Program-made: the position numbers and the translations under genes
The notes under the pieces: model-generated
The model's database searches: none
Seen by the model: only the letters and a program-made list of their open reading frames with translations
What the model was told of the DNA's origin: nothing
Assembly: GCA_963556695.1 (NCBI GenBank)
Contig: CAUWAG010000012.1
Span: 1,240,001 to 1,304,000, forward strand
Source: Anthostomella pinea
Taxonomy: Eukaryota > Ascomycota > Sordariomycetes > Xylariales > Xylariaceae
Length of the DNA stretch: 64,000 nucleotides
Direction: 5' to 3'
In this document: positions 29,789 to 42,689 of the stretch, piece by piece
Layout: the number at the start of each line of letters is the position of its first letter
Position numbering within the stretch: the first letter of the stretch is position 1

Positions 29789-30961
29789 CTACTCCAGCGA
29801 TTGTACACCGCCTAACCTATTCTTTAACTTTGTAGAATAACGAACCTGAAGAGATGCCTTACTCCGTCCTGGAAAACGACTCGCAAATTCATTATAGATG
29901 TCCTCCCAGGATAGCCCCTTCACGTCTTTCAGTTGAACGAGTAGTTCTTCTTCGGCTCTTGAAAACCTTCGAGATTTCCTTCGCGCAGCTGCGACCCTTT
30001 GTCTCGGATTATACTGCTTGGTCGTACTCCCTGGCTCCCACGAAAATTGCAATTGGAAGGTGGTTATACCACCCACCCTTACGCGCTTAAGTAGCGCGTC
30101 CTTCAGTGGCCATTCCTCGAATAATGCTGCAGACGATTGATCAATAGATCCTGTGTCAGATTTATCATCGGATGGAAGCGGATCCGGATCAATCTCTCTG
30201 TCTTCGTTGGTGGTAGTAGCTGACTGTGATAAATAGTCCAGGTCCCGACTATTATCATCGGATGATTCATCACCCATGTCGAAGGGTGGCGTCGCACCGT
30301 TTTCAGATACTCCAGAATTCGCACGGTCCAAGAGGGCGTTTTCTGAATAAGAACCAGGAGGCATACGTGCGCAGCCTCGCTTTTTACGGTGCTTCTCAGT
30401 AGAAACAGTCCCTGACCCTTGGTGTGGTAACTGAAAGGCGTTGAGCACTGCATTTGGGAATGAAGAAACTATCGCGCTGCTCGGCGGTGGCGAGTGAGGC
30501 GGAGGGAATTGTACCGACTCGGATACGGTGTTGGCTACTGCGCTCGTCTGGCCAGCATGGCTTTCAGTACTTTCAGAATAATCTGGGTAGTCCTTCATAA
30601 AGCGTGGCTGATCTCGTTGCATTTCATACGGTTCTGTCAGTGAGGGAGTAGAGCAGCCCTGCGCTACAACTACCTCAGGAATGAGTAACGCAGAGTAAGT
30701 TGTGTCATTTGCGGTCCCAGTAACAGTCTTTTCCGAGGTAGGATGTCCGTCGCTCGGCAGCGGGCGTGATCCAGAAGGCAAGCTTGAGCCTCGCTGGCTA
30801 TGGCCCTCTTCGGTCCCGTTCGAACTGGGATACCGGATACGACCGTCTGAGCCTAGGCATGTGGAGTCGTGGAAACCCGGTTTTCTCACAGAACCAGATT
30901 TCGGTGAAATAATTGGCTTGGGGGGTGTGTAGAAATTGATATAACTAAGATCGACCAGCAT
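29789..30961 (-). CDS. Myb/SANT-domain DNA-binding protein, 390 aa
   Basis: The frame runs from ATG 30961 (MLVDLSYINFYTPPKP) to a stop at 29789. The first 270 residues are Ser/Pro/Asp-rich and probably disordered. Near residue 300 is a compact segment EWPLKDALLKRVRVGGITTF and QLQFSW, which resembles the small beta-rich module preceding Myb domains in many fungal proteins. The C-terminus has RKSRRFSRAEEELLVQLKDV then LSWEDIYNEF and GRSKASLQVRYSTKLK, a single Myb/SANT repeat with its spaced aromatic residues (F, W, F/Y). Likely a nuclear transcriptional or chromatin regulator; target unknown. Ten further codons are open upstream without an ATG, so a 5' exon is possible. No stops or frameshifts, in contrast to the transposon zone to its left. 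Confidence 0.7.
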   Translation of the reverse strand: MLVDLSYINFYTPPKPIISPKSGSVRKPGFHDSTCLGSDGRIRYPSSNGTEEGHSQRGSSLPSGSRPLPSDGHPTSEKTVTGTANDTTYSALLIPEVVVAQGCSTPSLTEPYEMQRDQPRFMKDYPDYSESTESHAGQTSAVANTVSESVQFPPPHSPPPSSAIVSSFPNAVLNAFQLPHQGSGTVSTEKHRKKRGCARMPPGSYSENALLDRANSGVSENGATPPFDMGDESSDDNSRDLDYLSQSATTTNEDREIDPDPLPSDDKSDTGSIDQSSAALFEEWPLKDALLKRVRVGGITTFQLQFSWEPGSTTKQYNPRQRVAAARRKSRRFSRAEEELLVQLKDVKGLSWEDIYNEFASRFPGRSKASLQVRYSTKLKNRLGGVQSLE

Positions 30962-31744
30962 TGTCGCTACACTGTCAAGAGTAATGAACAAGTTGTGGAA
31001 TTGGCTTTAGAGCAGTCCTCTAGAACACAAGAACGTTGACTTTATAGCTAGCTCGAGACGTAGAGCTGAGCAGAATAGGGTATTGATCGTCAGCCGAAAC
31101 GAGATGTAAGCAGTCACACCCAAACCAAGTGGATAATCTGCCAGAGCATGAATATCACGAGCACTGAACATCATCGTGCCGTCGATCACTACCGCCAAGA
31201 GATATCACCAGCCAATAGTTTCTCCCGCGGTCATACGATCCTCGGAGTTGCCGCGACAGAGTATGAGAGCACCTGCCTCATTCAGCCAACTCGGAGGCCT
31301 CTAGTGACGATCAAGGGTCAAGGTTTGCCAGCTAATGTATTCCGTTCACCCGCATGAAATGGCTGAGTTATCGCAACAGTCCAATTGCGTGGGCGAGAAG
31401 GAAATGTTTGAGTGAAATAAGCGCCCAGTGTGGAGGGCCGTAACGCCTCGCTCGGTCCTTGTTCGGGCTTCCACGGTGAGTTCTGGAACCATATGCAAGA
31501 ACTGACTGCCCCTTGCCGTCGAGGACCTGTTTTGCGCATGCTGTAGACTACCAAAGGATGGGTGTACTCCCCCCCGGCGTAGTCCCCTGAGCACTCCGCA
31601 CAGCGTCCAGTACCTGATGAAATTATCTGGCAGAGTTTGAGCCCCTACCCAGACATTCTGAGCTCTACGGCTTGCGCAGAGAGGTATTCAAACTCCAGCA
31701 AACGATGGATGATAATCGACAGCTGAGGTGGCGAAAGCCACTAT

Positions 31745-31798
31745 ATGGGTGTCGAGGTGGGTGTCGGGGTGGGTGTCGAGGTGGGTGTCGAGGTGGGC
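31745..31798 (+). repeat. 12-bp minisatellite
   Basis: About 4.5 tandem copies of GGGTGTCGAGGT, one with G for A. Confidence 0.85.
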
Positions 31799-32104
31799 AG
31801 CTTCGCAGATTCCCAAAGTAGCTAAAGTCGTTCTCAGAGTCAGCTGTGAGTCAAACGTCTAGGCAACAGCAGGTGGTGTAGAACTGAACGGCTGTGAAAC
31901 CAAGATCCACAGGACCGAGGGTGGGAGTGAAAGGAGGGAATGTAGAGAGTACCCAGAAAGGAACGTCGGGGGTGCCGTCCGTACTTATGAGATGCGGCAG
32001 ACTGGACTGTGCACGTGCGCGAGCTCGCACAGGGCACATGAGACGCCATGCCGAATCGGGCGTGCCGCTAAACCCGGCGGAGCAGGCAGCGAGTTCTCCA
32101 TTAC

Positions 32105-32237
<133 letters not shown>

Positions 32238-32447
32238 TGTTGGATCCATGCGATTCCAACCTTCAAACCATTCATACCGGATCCACATGTATGATTAGAT
32301 AAGAGATTAGATACCGGATTGTGAGGACACTTAGCCAGACCTGCAAGTCCAGCTAGACCTCCCAATCCAACCATCAGCAACATCATGACCTTGACCCCAT
32401 ACTCGAGTATTATGATTGATCGTTCAAGCCTGTTCCTACACTAACTA

Positions 32448-32507
32448 TATTTTATAGTCTACGGGCAATGCCCGAGATGATCTTATATAATCTTAGTGCT
32501 GTGCCTT
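32448..32507 (+). repeat. Diverged direct repeat, copy 1 (copy 2 at 33103-33160)
   Basis: Both copies run 'attttatagtct-cgggc-atgcc' to 'aatct-agtgc-gtgcc' with roughly three quarters of bases matching. Copy 1 contains the palindrome GGGCAATGCCC. They flank about 600 bp. Origin unknown; terminal parts of an old element are possible. Confidence 0.5.
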
Positions 32508-32560
32508 CGGGCCTAACCCCGCCGCCGGAGAGCACTGGCAGCGTTTATTCGACCGTCCCC

Positions 32561-32703
32561 TGCCATTTTCCGCCTCCCCTTCCCCTTCCGCCTTCCTTTC
32601 CGCCTCTCCTTCCGCTTTCCTTTCCGCCTCCGCGTCTCCTTGTCTCCCCGTTTCCCCGTTTCCCCGTTTCCCCGTCTCCCCGTCTCCCCGTCTCCCTCCC
32701 GCC
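32561..32703 (+). repeat. Pyrimidine-rich tandem tract
   Basis: Runs of 'ccttccgcctt' followed by at least seven units of 'gtttcccc' or 'gtctcccc'. Almost purely C/T with G, and strongly strand-asymmetric. Confidence 0.85.
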
Positions 32704-34162
32704 TACGGGCTGTCTGCCTGGCTGCTAGTCAACTAGTTTTTGCACCGGAACTAACTAAACCACATCCGCAACGACTTCGTCGACCACTAAGGAAAAATCA
32801 TCACGATATACATGGACATCGTGAAGGAGCACTGTGACACTGGCGAGGAGTTGTTGGATGGCGCGGAAGCCACAGTGGCGTTCAGGGAGGTGGCAGTGCA
32901 CCCACAGGGCACTTAGGGCACCTTGGAGTGCTATAGCACTCCACAGCAGATTCTTCACCTTCACAACAACTATCAGAAATCATCAGAATACCACGTTTTT
33001 CACCATATGAACCACCTACGCACTGTTTGACAGGAGTATGCCGAGATCAAGGCCCGACTGTATGTATCATGCCACATGCTTATTCTATTGTACGCTGACC
33101 ACATTTTATAGTCTGCGGGCCATGCCGGAAATGCCTCCGTACAATCTGAGTGCCGTGCCCAGGTCACAGAAGAACAGCTGTTACCAAAGACAAGATGAGG
33201 TATCGCATTCGTTTCCCGTTTCTGCCCTGAAGCCACCACACACTAACCAAACTCCAGTGCCAACCAGAACGCAGGCTCGTCCTTCGGGTCCGACTCGCCA
33301 GCCAGAGGTCCCAGCCGACCCACAGCACGACCGCCCGCTGCCGTTGGTACTATGTGTACCCATTGCTGTGCGCGTCGATAGCTTTCGCATGACCCCCATC
33401 CCGAAAGAATCCGAGCACCGAGTACTGCTGGAACCTCCCTACTAACTTCGAGGAGATTGACGATGATATCTTTTAACGGGATATGTTGAACGGGGCAAAA
33501 GTGGATTGTTGGCATCTCTGCTAGTAGCCTATTCAACAGGATAAACAGGGTGGAATTAGCAGTGCCATGGCTGGAGGATGAAAGATGTGGTAGGATAACC
33601 AGGGCAGAATAAGCATTATATAGTAAAATGAGTAGACACGATGCGTCATTCTGCGATACATGTTTCTATCAGAAAGAATTGGTTTTCCATTCACGTGATA
33701 TTGACGGGATTGATTCCTGTCCCATGAAGCATTGCCTCAGGTGGTCCCTTGGTCCGAGGTCGTCAATAGGTGTCGTGAAGTAGCGAGCATTTCTGAAGGT
33801 CATTTCCGCCGAGACTGACTACCATGAGCCTGCAGGTACCCGTCCAGACTTACTACGTCGCGAGCACGTGCAGATGATTCGAAGCTGCAAGCTGCATGGC
33901 GTTGTCACATCTCACCTCACCTGCGATAGTAGGTAACTTAGCGGAGTGATTGCGTGATCCTCGCTGTCCTAGTGGGTCAGCTGGGTCCATGAGCAGTATA
34001 AAGTCCTCATTATACTCTGAGACTTCACCATCTCCTTCACCGCGGATGTCTTCTCGCGAACGCCTAACTTACAAATCCCTTCGAATGTCGTGGTGAGATC
34101 ACCTTTCATCTCGTCACCCCGCCCTGGAGAAGTGAGCACGCCATTCCTCGCTCAGATCGCAC

Positions 34163-36552
<2,390 letters not shown>

Positions 36553-36792
36553 ACGGACCACTACTAGAAGCTGTGATTAGGATATGGGATAGAGAAAGAT
36601 ATTCAAAGGGGTAAACAGCTCCAAGACCCTCATAGGCTTGTATCCTTGGCTAGCAAGGCTTATGCACGCTGGACTCAGCATCAAAGGTCACTTTATAGAT
36701 ATAAGTTGCTTATTCCAGTGTGCTTAAGTCCACGAACATTGATATTTCTCGATGTCCGAAAACTAAATGCGACTCGCCGGACGGAGACTTAT

Positions 36793-36822
<30 letters not shown>
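36793..36822 (+). repeat. Poly-G run of 30
   Basis: Thirty consecutive G, preceded by GGACGGAGACTTAT. The same 14 bases followed by only five G occur at 41482-41500. It lies between the 3' ends of two convergent genes. It may be a true homopolymer, an assembly artefact, or a join. Confidence 0.95.
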
Positions 36823-36823
<1 letters not shown>

Positions 36824-36927
36824 GACTATAGCACTTGTCGATAACAATACGCTGAAAAATACTAAATAGTACGATCCTACCAGGAGACACAAGTTGTGAT
36901 ATTGTGGCCACCTCATGAGTCGAGAGA

Positions 36928-39900
36928 TCAACAGTCACGACCAGTCTTACCTGTTCTACCAAGCGTGTATCCTGCGACATCACCGTGCATGGCATAAACA
37001 GCTTCGATCTCGTCCTTGTACGCCGCAACTGTCGCCCGGCGCTGGATAGTCCCCTTGCTCGTGCGTAAGAAAGGCTTCGCGGGGCCCGCGAAGATGATAT
37101 GAGTACGAGCCACCTTGCTGCGTGGCGGCTCATCCATGTTCACGCTGTCGACTAGCTTCCATATAGCTTCCTCGACGCGATCGTAGTCGCGAGAGCTCTC
37201 AGAGACTCGACACGTCGTTTCCTCGGTGAGTTCTATCAGCATGACGGGCTGCAGGTGGTCTTGGCCAAATATCACGCACCCCGAGGCCAGTCCATGGCCT
37301 GTCATCCGATCTTCTGAGCCCTGGGGGTGGAAGCTGTTTCCCGTGGCAAGACAGACCATGTCGTCGCTGCGGCCAGCGTACTTCCACGTGTGCGGCTTGG
37401 TCGGGTGCTTCGTGTATAGGTCGCCGGTACGCCATTGCTCGAGGCTCGGGAAGACGGAGAAGATCGCCTGGTAGGCCAGCAGCTCCTTCTTCTTGACAAT
37501 GACAGGTTCGTAGCATGCAGACGATGGGTCAACAATAGCGGCCACTGTCTTGTCGTTGCCCCTGTCGGACGCGATGCGCCATTCGAGTCCGTTGTACTCG
37601 GGGTAAAATGAGAGATAGTCCCAGTCCGAAGCGTCGAGTTGCCCGAGGACGAGTCCTCCGGTCTCAGTGCTGCCCCAGATGCTGGAGAGATGGGTCTGCT
37701 CAGAGATCAGATCGCCGGCGCTGCGTGGCAGGCTGGACCCGCCATAGGAGACTCTCTTCAGCTTTGCCAGCGCTGATAGACCAGCTGCCCATCTGGACAT
37801 CTGCACCAGAACACCGGGAGACAGCCACGCGGTATCTGGGTTCCCGTGTGCAATGGCAGCCGTGACAGCAGCTGCGGAAGCCTCACCTTTTCTGAACGGG
37901 TATACGAGGACGGTCTCGCCGAACACACTGAGCGCGAGCATACGAGTACTGCCGATGGTGTGAAAGGGCGCGAAGGAAGACAGCAAACGACCTCTGAAAT
38001 GCAAACATGGTCGCATCCTCCGGTAGCCTGGGCCGTCCGCCGGCGTCGTGTCTTCGAGCAGCGACTGCGCATCAACTGTTGCTGGTACGCGTAGGTTGTA
38101 TGTGATGGGCTTGGGAAGCCCGGTCGAGCCAGACGTTTGGAGGACGAGATAGGGGTCCCACTGCGCTTCGTCCCAGATCTTGGAGTAAGGATAATGTGCC
38201 ACGGGCCTGGAGTATAGAAGCTCTTCCAGTGATGGCAGGATGGCATGGCGGACTGGTCGTGCTTTCAATATATCTTCCACATCAACCCCTGCAGCGGAGA
38301 TGAGGTGACTACACCCGCATTGGTCCATGAGGTCCAAGTGGCCGGACAGACTATTGTTGTGTGAGGAGTATAAGGCCTGCACAGTTGACCTGGTCAGGTA
38401 CAATAACACGTCCGAAACACATGTATGCTCACCTTCCACCCAGACTTGGCCGCGGCTGGGCTCACGAGCAGATATCGCAGGTCGGATCTTCCAATATATG
38501 CAAAGGTACCATGGTCCACCCACCACTCGGCCACCCCCACCACTCGGACTACCAAAACTGCTGTAGCCCCCTATTAAGTCAACATGTTCACTTATACCGA
38601 ATCCAGCCGTTTCTGAAGGTATTCACACCGTAGTTAGTTCATTGAATAGCCCTTTTTGGGGGCTTTATCCCAATCTAGATCAATCTGGCTAGACCCGGCG
38701 ATAAGGGGGTCCCCCGCCCGTGATTTCTACCCCTTATAAGCGCAAATTTGCCCTTTATAGAGCGGTTGTCTTCTTCTTTTGTATGCAATGTAGTATTATG
38801 ACTCTCGAAATGCCTTTTTATACAGAGGATATTATGGCAGATGCCATACTAGATGTTACAGATAACAAACTGCCAGTCCGAAAGTCCGCTCAGAATTGGG
38901 ATATCCCTAAGCAGATATTATTGGACCGCATTAACAGCAAAACCTCAAAAGAAGAGACTCAGTAGTCAAAAAGAAGACTATCCAAAGAGCAAGAAACACG
39001 CCTAGCCCAATGGATTCTTTGTCAGAAATTATTGGGGCTCGCCTCATCGTATAGTGCCGTCAAGGCTATTGTCCAGGCTACCTCAAAGTTGAACAATATC
39101 ACTAAGACCGTTAGGAAGAACTGGATAAATAGATTTCTTTGCCGTAACCAAGAAATCAAGAGGAAAAGATCTCCAGGTCCAGTGATTCTTTAAAGAGTTT
39201 AGAGAGGTCGCCTCCTGGCATTATATATGCACTGATAATGGGTGGACGGATAACACAGTCGCCGTGGGGTGACTGGAGAGTGTTTTCATCCCTTAAGCCA
39301 ACCAGACACGAGAAGATAACAAATCTGAAGCGGTATCCCTGCTCCTTAATAGACACGGGAGCCATATCTCTGTGAGTACTAATTCCCTTAATTTTCTTTT
39401 TTTTGTTCCGCTTGGAATTGATAGATGTGTAGCTAACCCTGGCGGTAGGATGGATTCATGACGATGTGCTTCCTGAATAATATACAGCTATCTTTTCTGC
39501 CAGCACACACCTCTTACGGGCTTTAACCACTTGATAACGGCCCCTTTAACGCCGTGAAGGCTGCTTACCGCAAGTATATCGCTCAGTTAGTTACTCTAAT
39601 TGATGCTGCCCCTATGGGCAAGATCAACTTCATTAGATGCTATGCCAAGGCACGGAATGATGGACTGACAGTTAAAAATTGTCAGGCTGGCTTCAGAATT
39701 ACTAGAAACTGGCCTATTAGCCACAGAAAGGCGTTGGCATACCTAGAAATCCAAAGGCACAAGGCCGCTACCCCGGAGCCTGAATAGATAAAAAATTCTG
39801 AACCTAAAGACCTCCGGACGTCCGAGAATAGCCGGCAGATCATGAATATAAGGAAAACAAGTCCCCAACCACTCGGCTGAAGCTACACAAGGTTATCACT

Positions 39901-40575
39901 ACTTTTAAGAAATAATTAGCAGAGATGGTGTTAAAGGACCAGAAGATCGAGAGTCTGAAGGCAGAACTGGAGCATATGCGCCCTAAAAAGCGCAGAAAGA
40001 TCTCTAACCCGAATAAACGGTTCAATAGTATCCCGGAGATACTGGCAGTCAGTGAAGAGCAGCCAGTGGTTATTAAAGATTTGAGTAATGAGAAAGAAGA
40101 GGAGAATAGCCCGGATTCTTTGGAAGAAGAGGAGATTACAGCCCCTGCAGAGACCCGTTCCGGTCGGCAGACTCGCCGCTCAGCTAGATATGATAACTGA
40201 GCGTCCAAAAACGATCAGAATGATGCGCTTAGCAGCTGAAAATATCATGAATCGACTGATATCGGTGTAAGTGAAGTTGTAGATGTTTACGCGTGTGCCA
40301 CTAATGTTGGGCGTCCGAGTGGTGGGGTGGCCGAGTGGTGGGTGGGGCATGGTATCGAAATTGGCCGAAGTTCCAAAACTAGCGTCGATGAAGTGGGCAA
40401 CGCGGTTGACCGCGTCTGCAAGTCGTGAGAATGTGACATCTTCGTAACCCTTGCTGATGTCTGATCCGCGTGGAATGGAAGCCCACACACGGTCAGGGGC
40501 ATCGCGGGCTATGTCGACGATGGCGGACGGCAGCAGCCGTCTGCCGCACTCGGGAGGGTTGTCGGGCGTATTCAT
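36928..40575 (-). pseudogene. NRPS-like adenylating enzyme gene split by transposon
   Basis: Minus strand. Coding parts are 40575-40353 (start MNTPDNPPECGRRLLPS), then after the transposon 38506-38433, an intron 38432-38377 (GTGAGC...CAG), and 38376-36928. The element sits between Asp74 and Thr75 (FDT/FAYIG); the pieces are in frame with each other. The domain is an AMP-binding/adenylation domain like that of fungal NRPS-like reductases: LQTSGSTGLPKP (ATP loop), SSIWGSTETGG, YAGRSDDMVCLATGNSFHP and the lysine motif SKGTIQRRAT. The product would activate a carboxylic acid as acyl-AMP. The usual downstream carrier and thioester-reductase domains are missing: the frame stops about 35 residues after the lysine motif, 375 bp from the arylsulfatase stop. 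Apart from the insertion and the missing end, no stop codons are seen. Confidence 0.85.
38509..40352 (+). mobile_element. Pogo-like transposon inside the NRPS-like gene
   Basis: An 1844-bp element with terminal inverted repeats CCATGGTCCACCCACCACTCGG (left; right end differs by two bases) followed by 'ccacccccaccactcggac', i.e. two CCACTCGG units per end. TA at 38507-38508 and 40353-40354 is the target duplication. Plus-strand transposase remnant: MADAILDVTDNKLPVRKSAQ, NWDIPKQILLDRINSKTSKE, TKTVRKNWINRFL, then a C-terminal part AAYRKYIAQLVTLIDAAPMG and NCQAGFRITRNWPISHRK, and a basic tail (RPKKRRKISNPNKR). Many stops and a deletion remove most of the catalytic core; no intact DDE triad can be read. 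It differs from the 13.9-kb element in ends and protein. Confidence 0.9.
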
Positions 40576-41984
40576 CACAACAGTACACAACTGGTTAGAT
40601 GAATATATACGACAAAAGATTGAGGCAGATGCCGCAGGTGGTGGATGAAATATGAAGGATATAGGGGGAAGAGAAAAGGGGCTCGTCTCCATAGTAAGTC
40701 GGGTGCCTGCCTGTCTTGATATCATTCTTATCCCTGCGGAGTGTATTGTTACACATTGAGATATCAGCACATGCGCCCCTGACCCGAGACATGTCTGAGA
40801 CCGTATTACCATGACAGGCTTCGGGTTCGCAGCCGCTCGTAGGACGAGAGCTCGGCGGTAAGGGCGTATCCGGTTTACCATTGGGTATTTCCATCTCGAG
40901 ACCCCCGCAGCCACGACGCCCAAGTCCGTATCAAGCTTGAACTTTTGTTGTGTGAAAGCCACGGCGCCTCACTCTCCTCTGGCGCTGGTCTCATCGACGT
41001 GGTCCCTTTAGCCTTGGGCAGGCTCCCATTGCCATCATGACAATGCGGTACCACTAGAAACGCCATGGCTTGCTATTCCCAACACCCTCGAGTTAAAGCG
41101 CGGCCTTCTTGAATCCGCGGACGGCATGGACCACCGTGAATAGCCAGCTTGGGTACCAGCACCACCTGGGATCCGGACCAGCTGAACTCGGCTGGGGCAG
41201 GTACCACGACGGATGCGGAAGACTACCACGAGGCCTGGGCTTGGAGAAGTGGGTCTACGCTTGTTTCCTAAGGAGATGGGGGCGTTTTACGTAGTACTTC
41301 CTAGCTGTTCGTGGTTCAGAGAAGCTCCAGATATCTGGCTAGATAGATATGTCGGCAATGAGTGTAAGGTTCACGAAACCACTAAAGATCTCCGTACATC
41401 CCTCGCTCAGCAAGTGAGAGGTAAATTTATTGTAACTGGATGTAGCATTGGTTTCTCAAAAAGGGATAGGGATATGCTGGACGGAGACTTATGGGGGTTG
41501 TTTATATTCTACTACCCCCTACATGAATTATCATGTGCGCCTTGTCATCGGGTATATTAAACTGCCTTCGGTGTTATAGTTTCTAACCTCGTGCCAGTAA
41601 TTGTGGCGTCGCCCCATGGTAACCCTGCTTCCGTCTCTTAGGCGATAGGTACTCGGAGCGAATATGATTTGACTGGTCGTATGCGCCCGTGCTCGCCATG
41701 CGCATGACCCTGTTACTATGTAGCTATCAGCGTATACCTAGGCCTCGTGGAGCACCGACATATCCTCCCCAAGCTGTAGACCCCAGCCGTTATATGAATA
41801 CATCAGCATGTGCTTCGAGAATTGGAGCGAAGCCATAGTACTCGTGCTTGAAGGACGTGAACACACTTTGCAGGCCCATCGAGTCCAGAACAAGTCGCAT
41901 CGTGTCGACTTTAAGAACTATTCCACCTACTGCTTAAGGTAGCCACCGAATACTTCATATATAATCAATATGTTGTTTCCTCAG
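40576..41984. other. Intergenic, presumed NRPS-like promoter side
   Basis: No supported gene. It includes the GGACGGAGACTTATGGGGG motif at 41482-41500. Short open frames at 41035-41560 show no recognisable domain. Confidence 0.35.
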
Positions 41985-42288
41985 CACAGACAATGACTTT
42001 CTTGGGCTAGGTAAAGGGGGTGTAGGGCTAGGGGATAGAACTGTGTTCGTTCTTGGTGCGAAGTTGCCGATGGTGCTCCGCAAGAGTGAAGGGAAATGGA
42101 AATTTCGAGGGTTTGCACTCATCCCAAACATCATGAGTGGTGAGCCGCTTGAGCTTTGGAAAGACATTGAGCTACACTTGAAAGACTACGTGCTTTCCCG
42201 ACACCGCGACATCAGTAACAGAAGATCAAATATCAGAGTTGTCACCGTAAATGTAAGGGAGGGTCATTGCAATTGTGGGAGAGTCTAG
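41985..42288 (+). pseudogene. HET-type protein C-terminal fragment
   Basis: The plus-strand frame after a possible acceptor (CCTCAG at about 41983) reads DNDFLGLGKGGVGLGDRTVF then VLGAKLPMVLRKSEGKWKFR and GFALIPNIMSGEPLELWKD. This is the pattern of the C-terminal region of heterokaryon-incompatibility (HET) proteins: a G-x-GD-x-V-x-VL-G-x-x-P-x-VLR turn, then a short segment ending in 'GEAL'-like sequence. The HET domain itself is not visible upstream, so this is a fragment. Stop at 42286. The following 400 bp are unassigned. Confidence 0.55.
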
Positions 42289-42689
42289 ACATCGTTTACC
42301 TCAAGCTGGTCCGGCTTCTCCCAATCTTGCGGTGTCGCGTAACTTCCCGACTTCCAAGTCTTGACTTTCGTCGCTGGCAAGGAATCCATCAATGATCTCG
42401 AACTCGCGATTGTCCCAGTCAAAGGACTGGGCTTTTGCCTGCAAACCACGGCACCACAAATGCGTAAGCTTGAGGACGCCCCGCTGCAAACTACCCCTAT
42501 AGCAACCCACCGCGCTGCCTCTCTGGCGACAACGTTGCCGCCTGAGAAGAGTGCACGCTCGGGCCACAAAGCATTGTATAGAAACCCTTAGATAGGTGGA
42601 AATATGCACCATGAGCAACTCATATACAACGCGACCGACACTCGCGAATGTTGCAATAAATCTGTATACAATTTTGCGAATGCGACATC

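Noticed and set aside
36793..36822. Poly-G as telomeric or G-quadruplex array
   Set aside because: A homopolymer without TTAGGG-type units and located between two genes; not telomeric.
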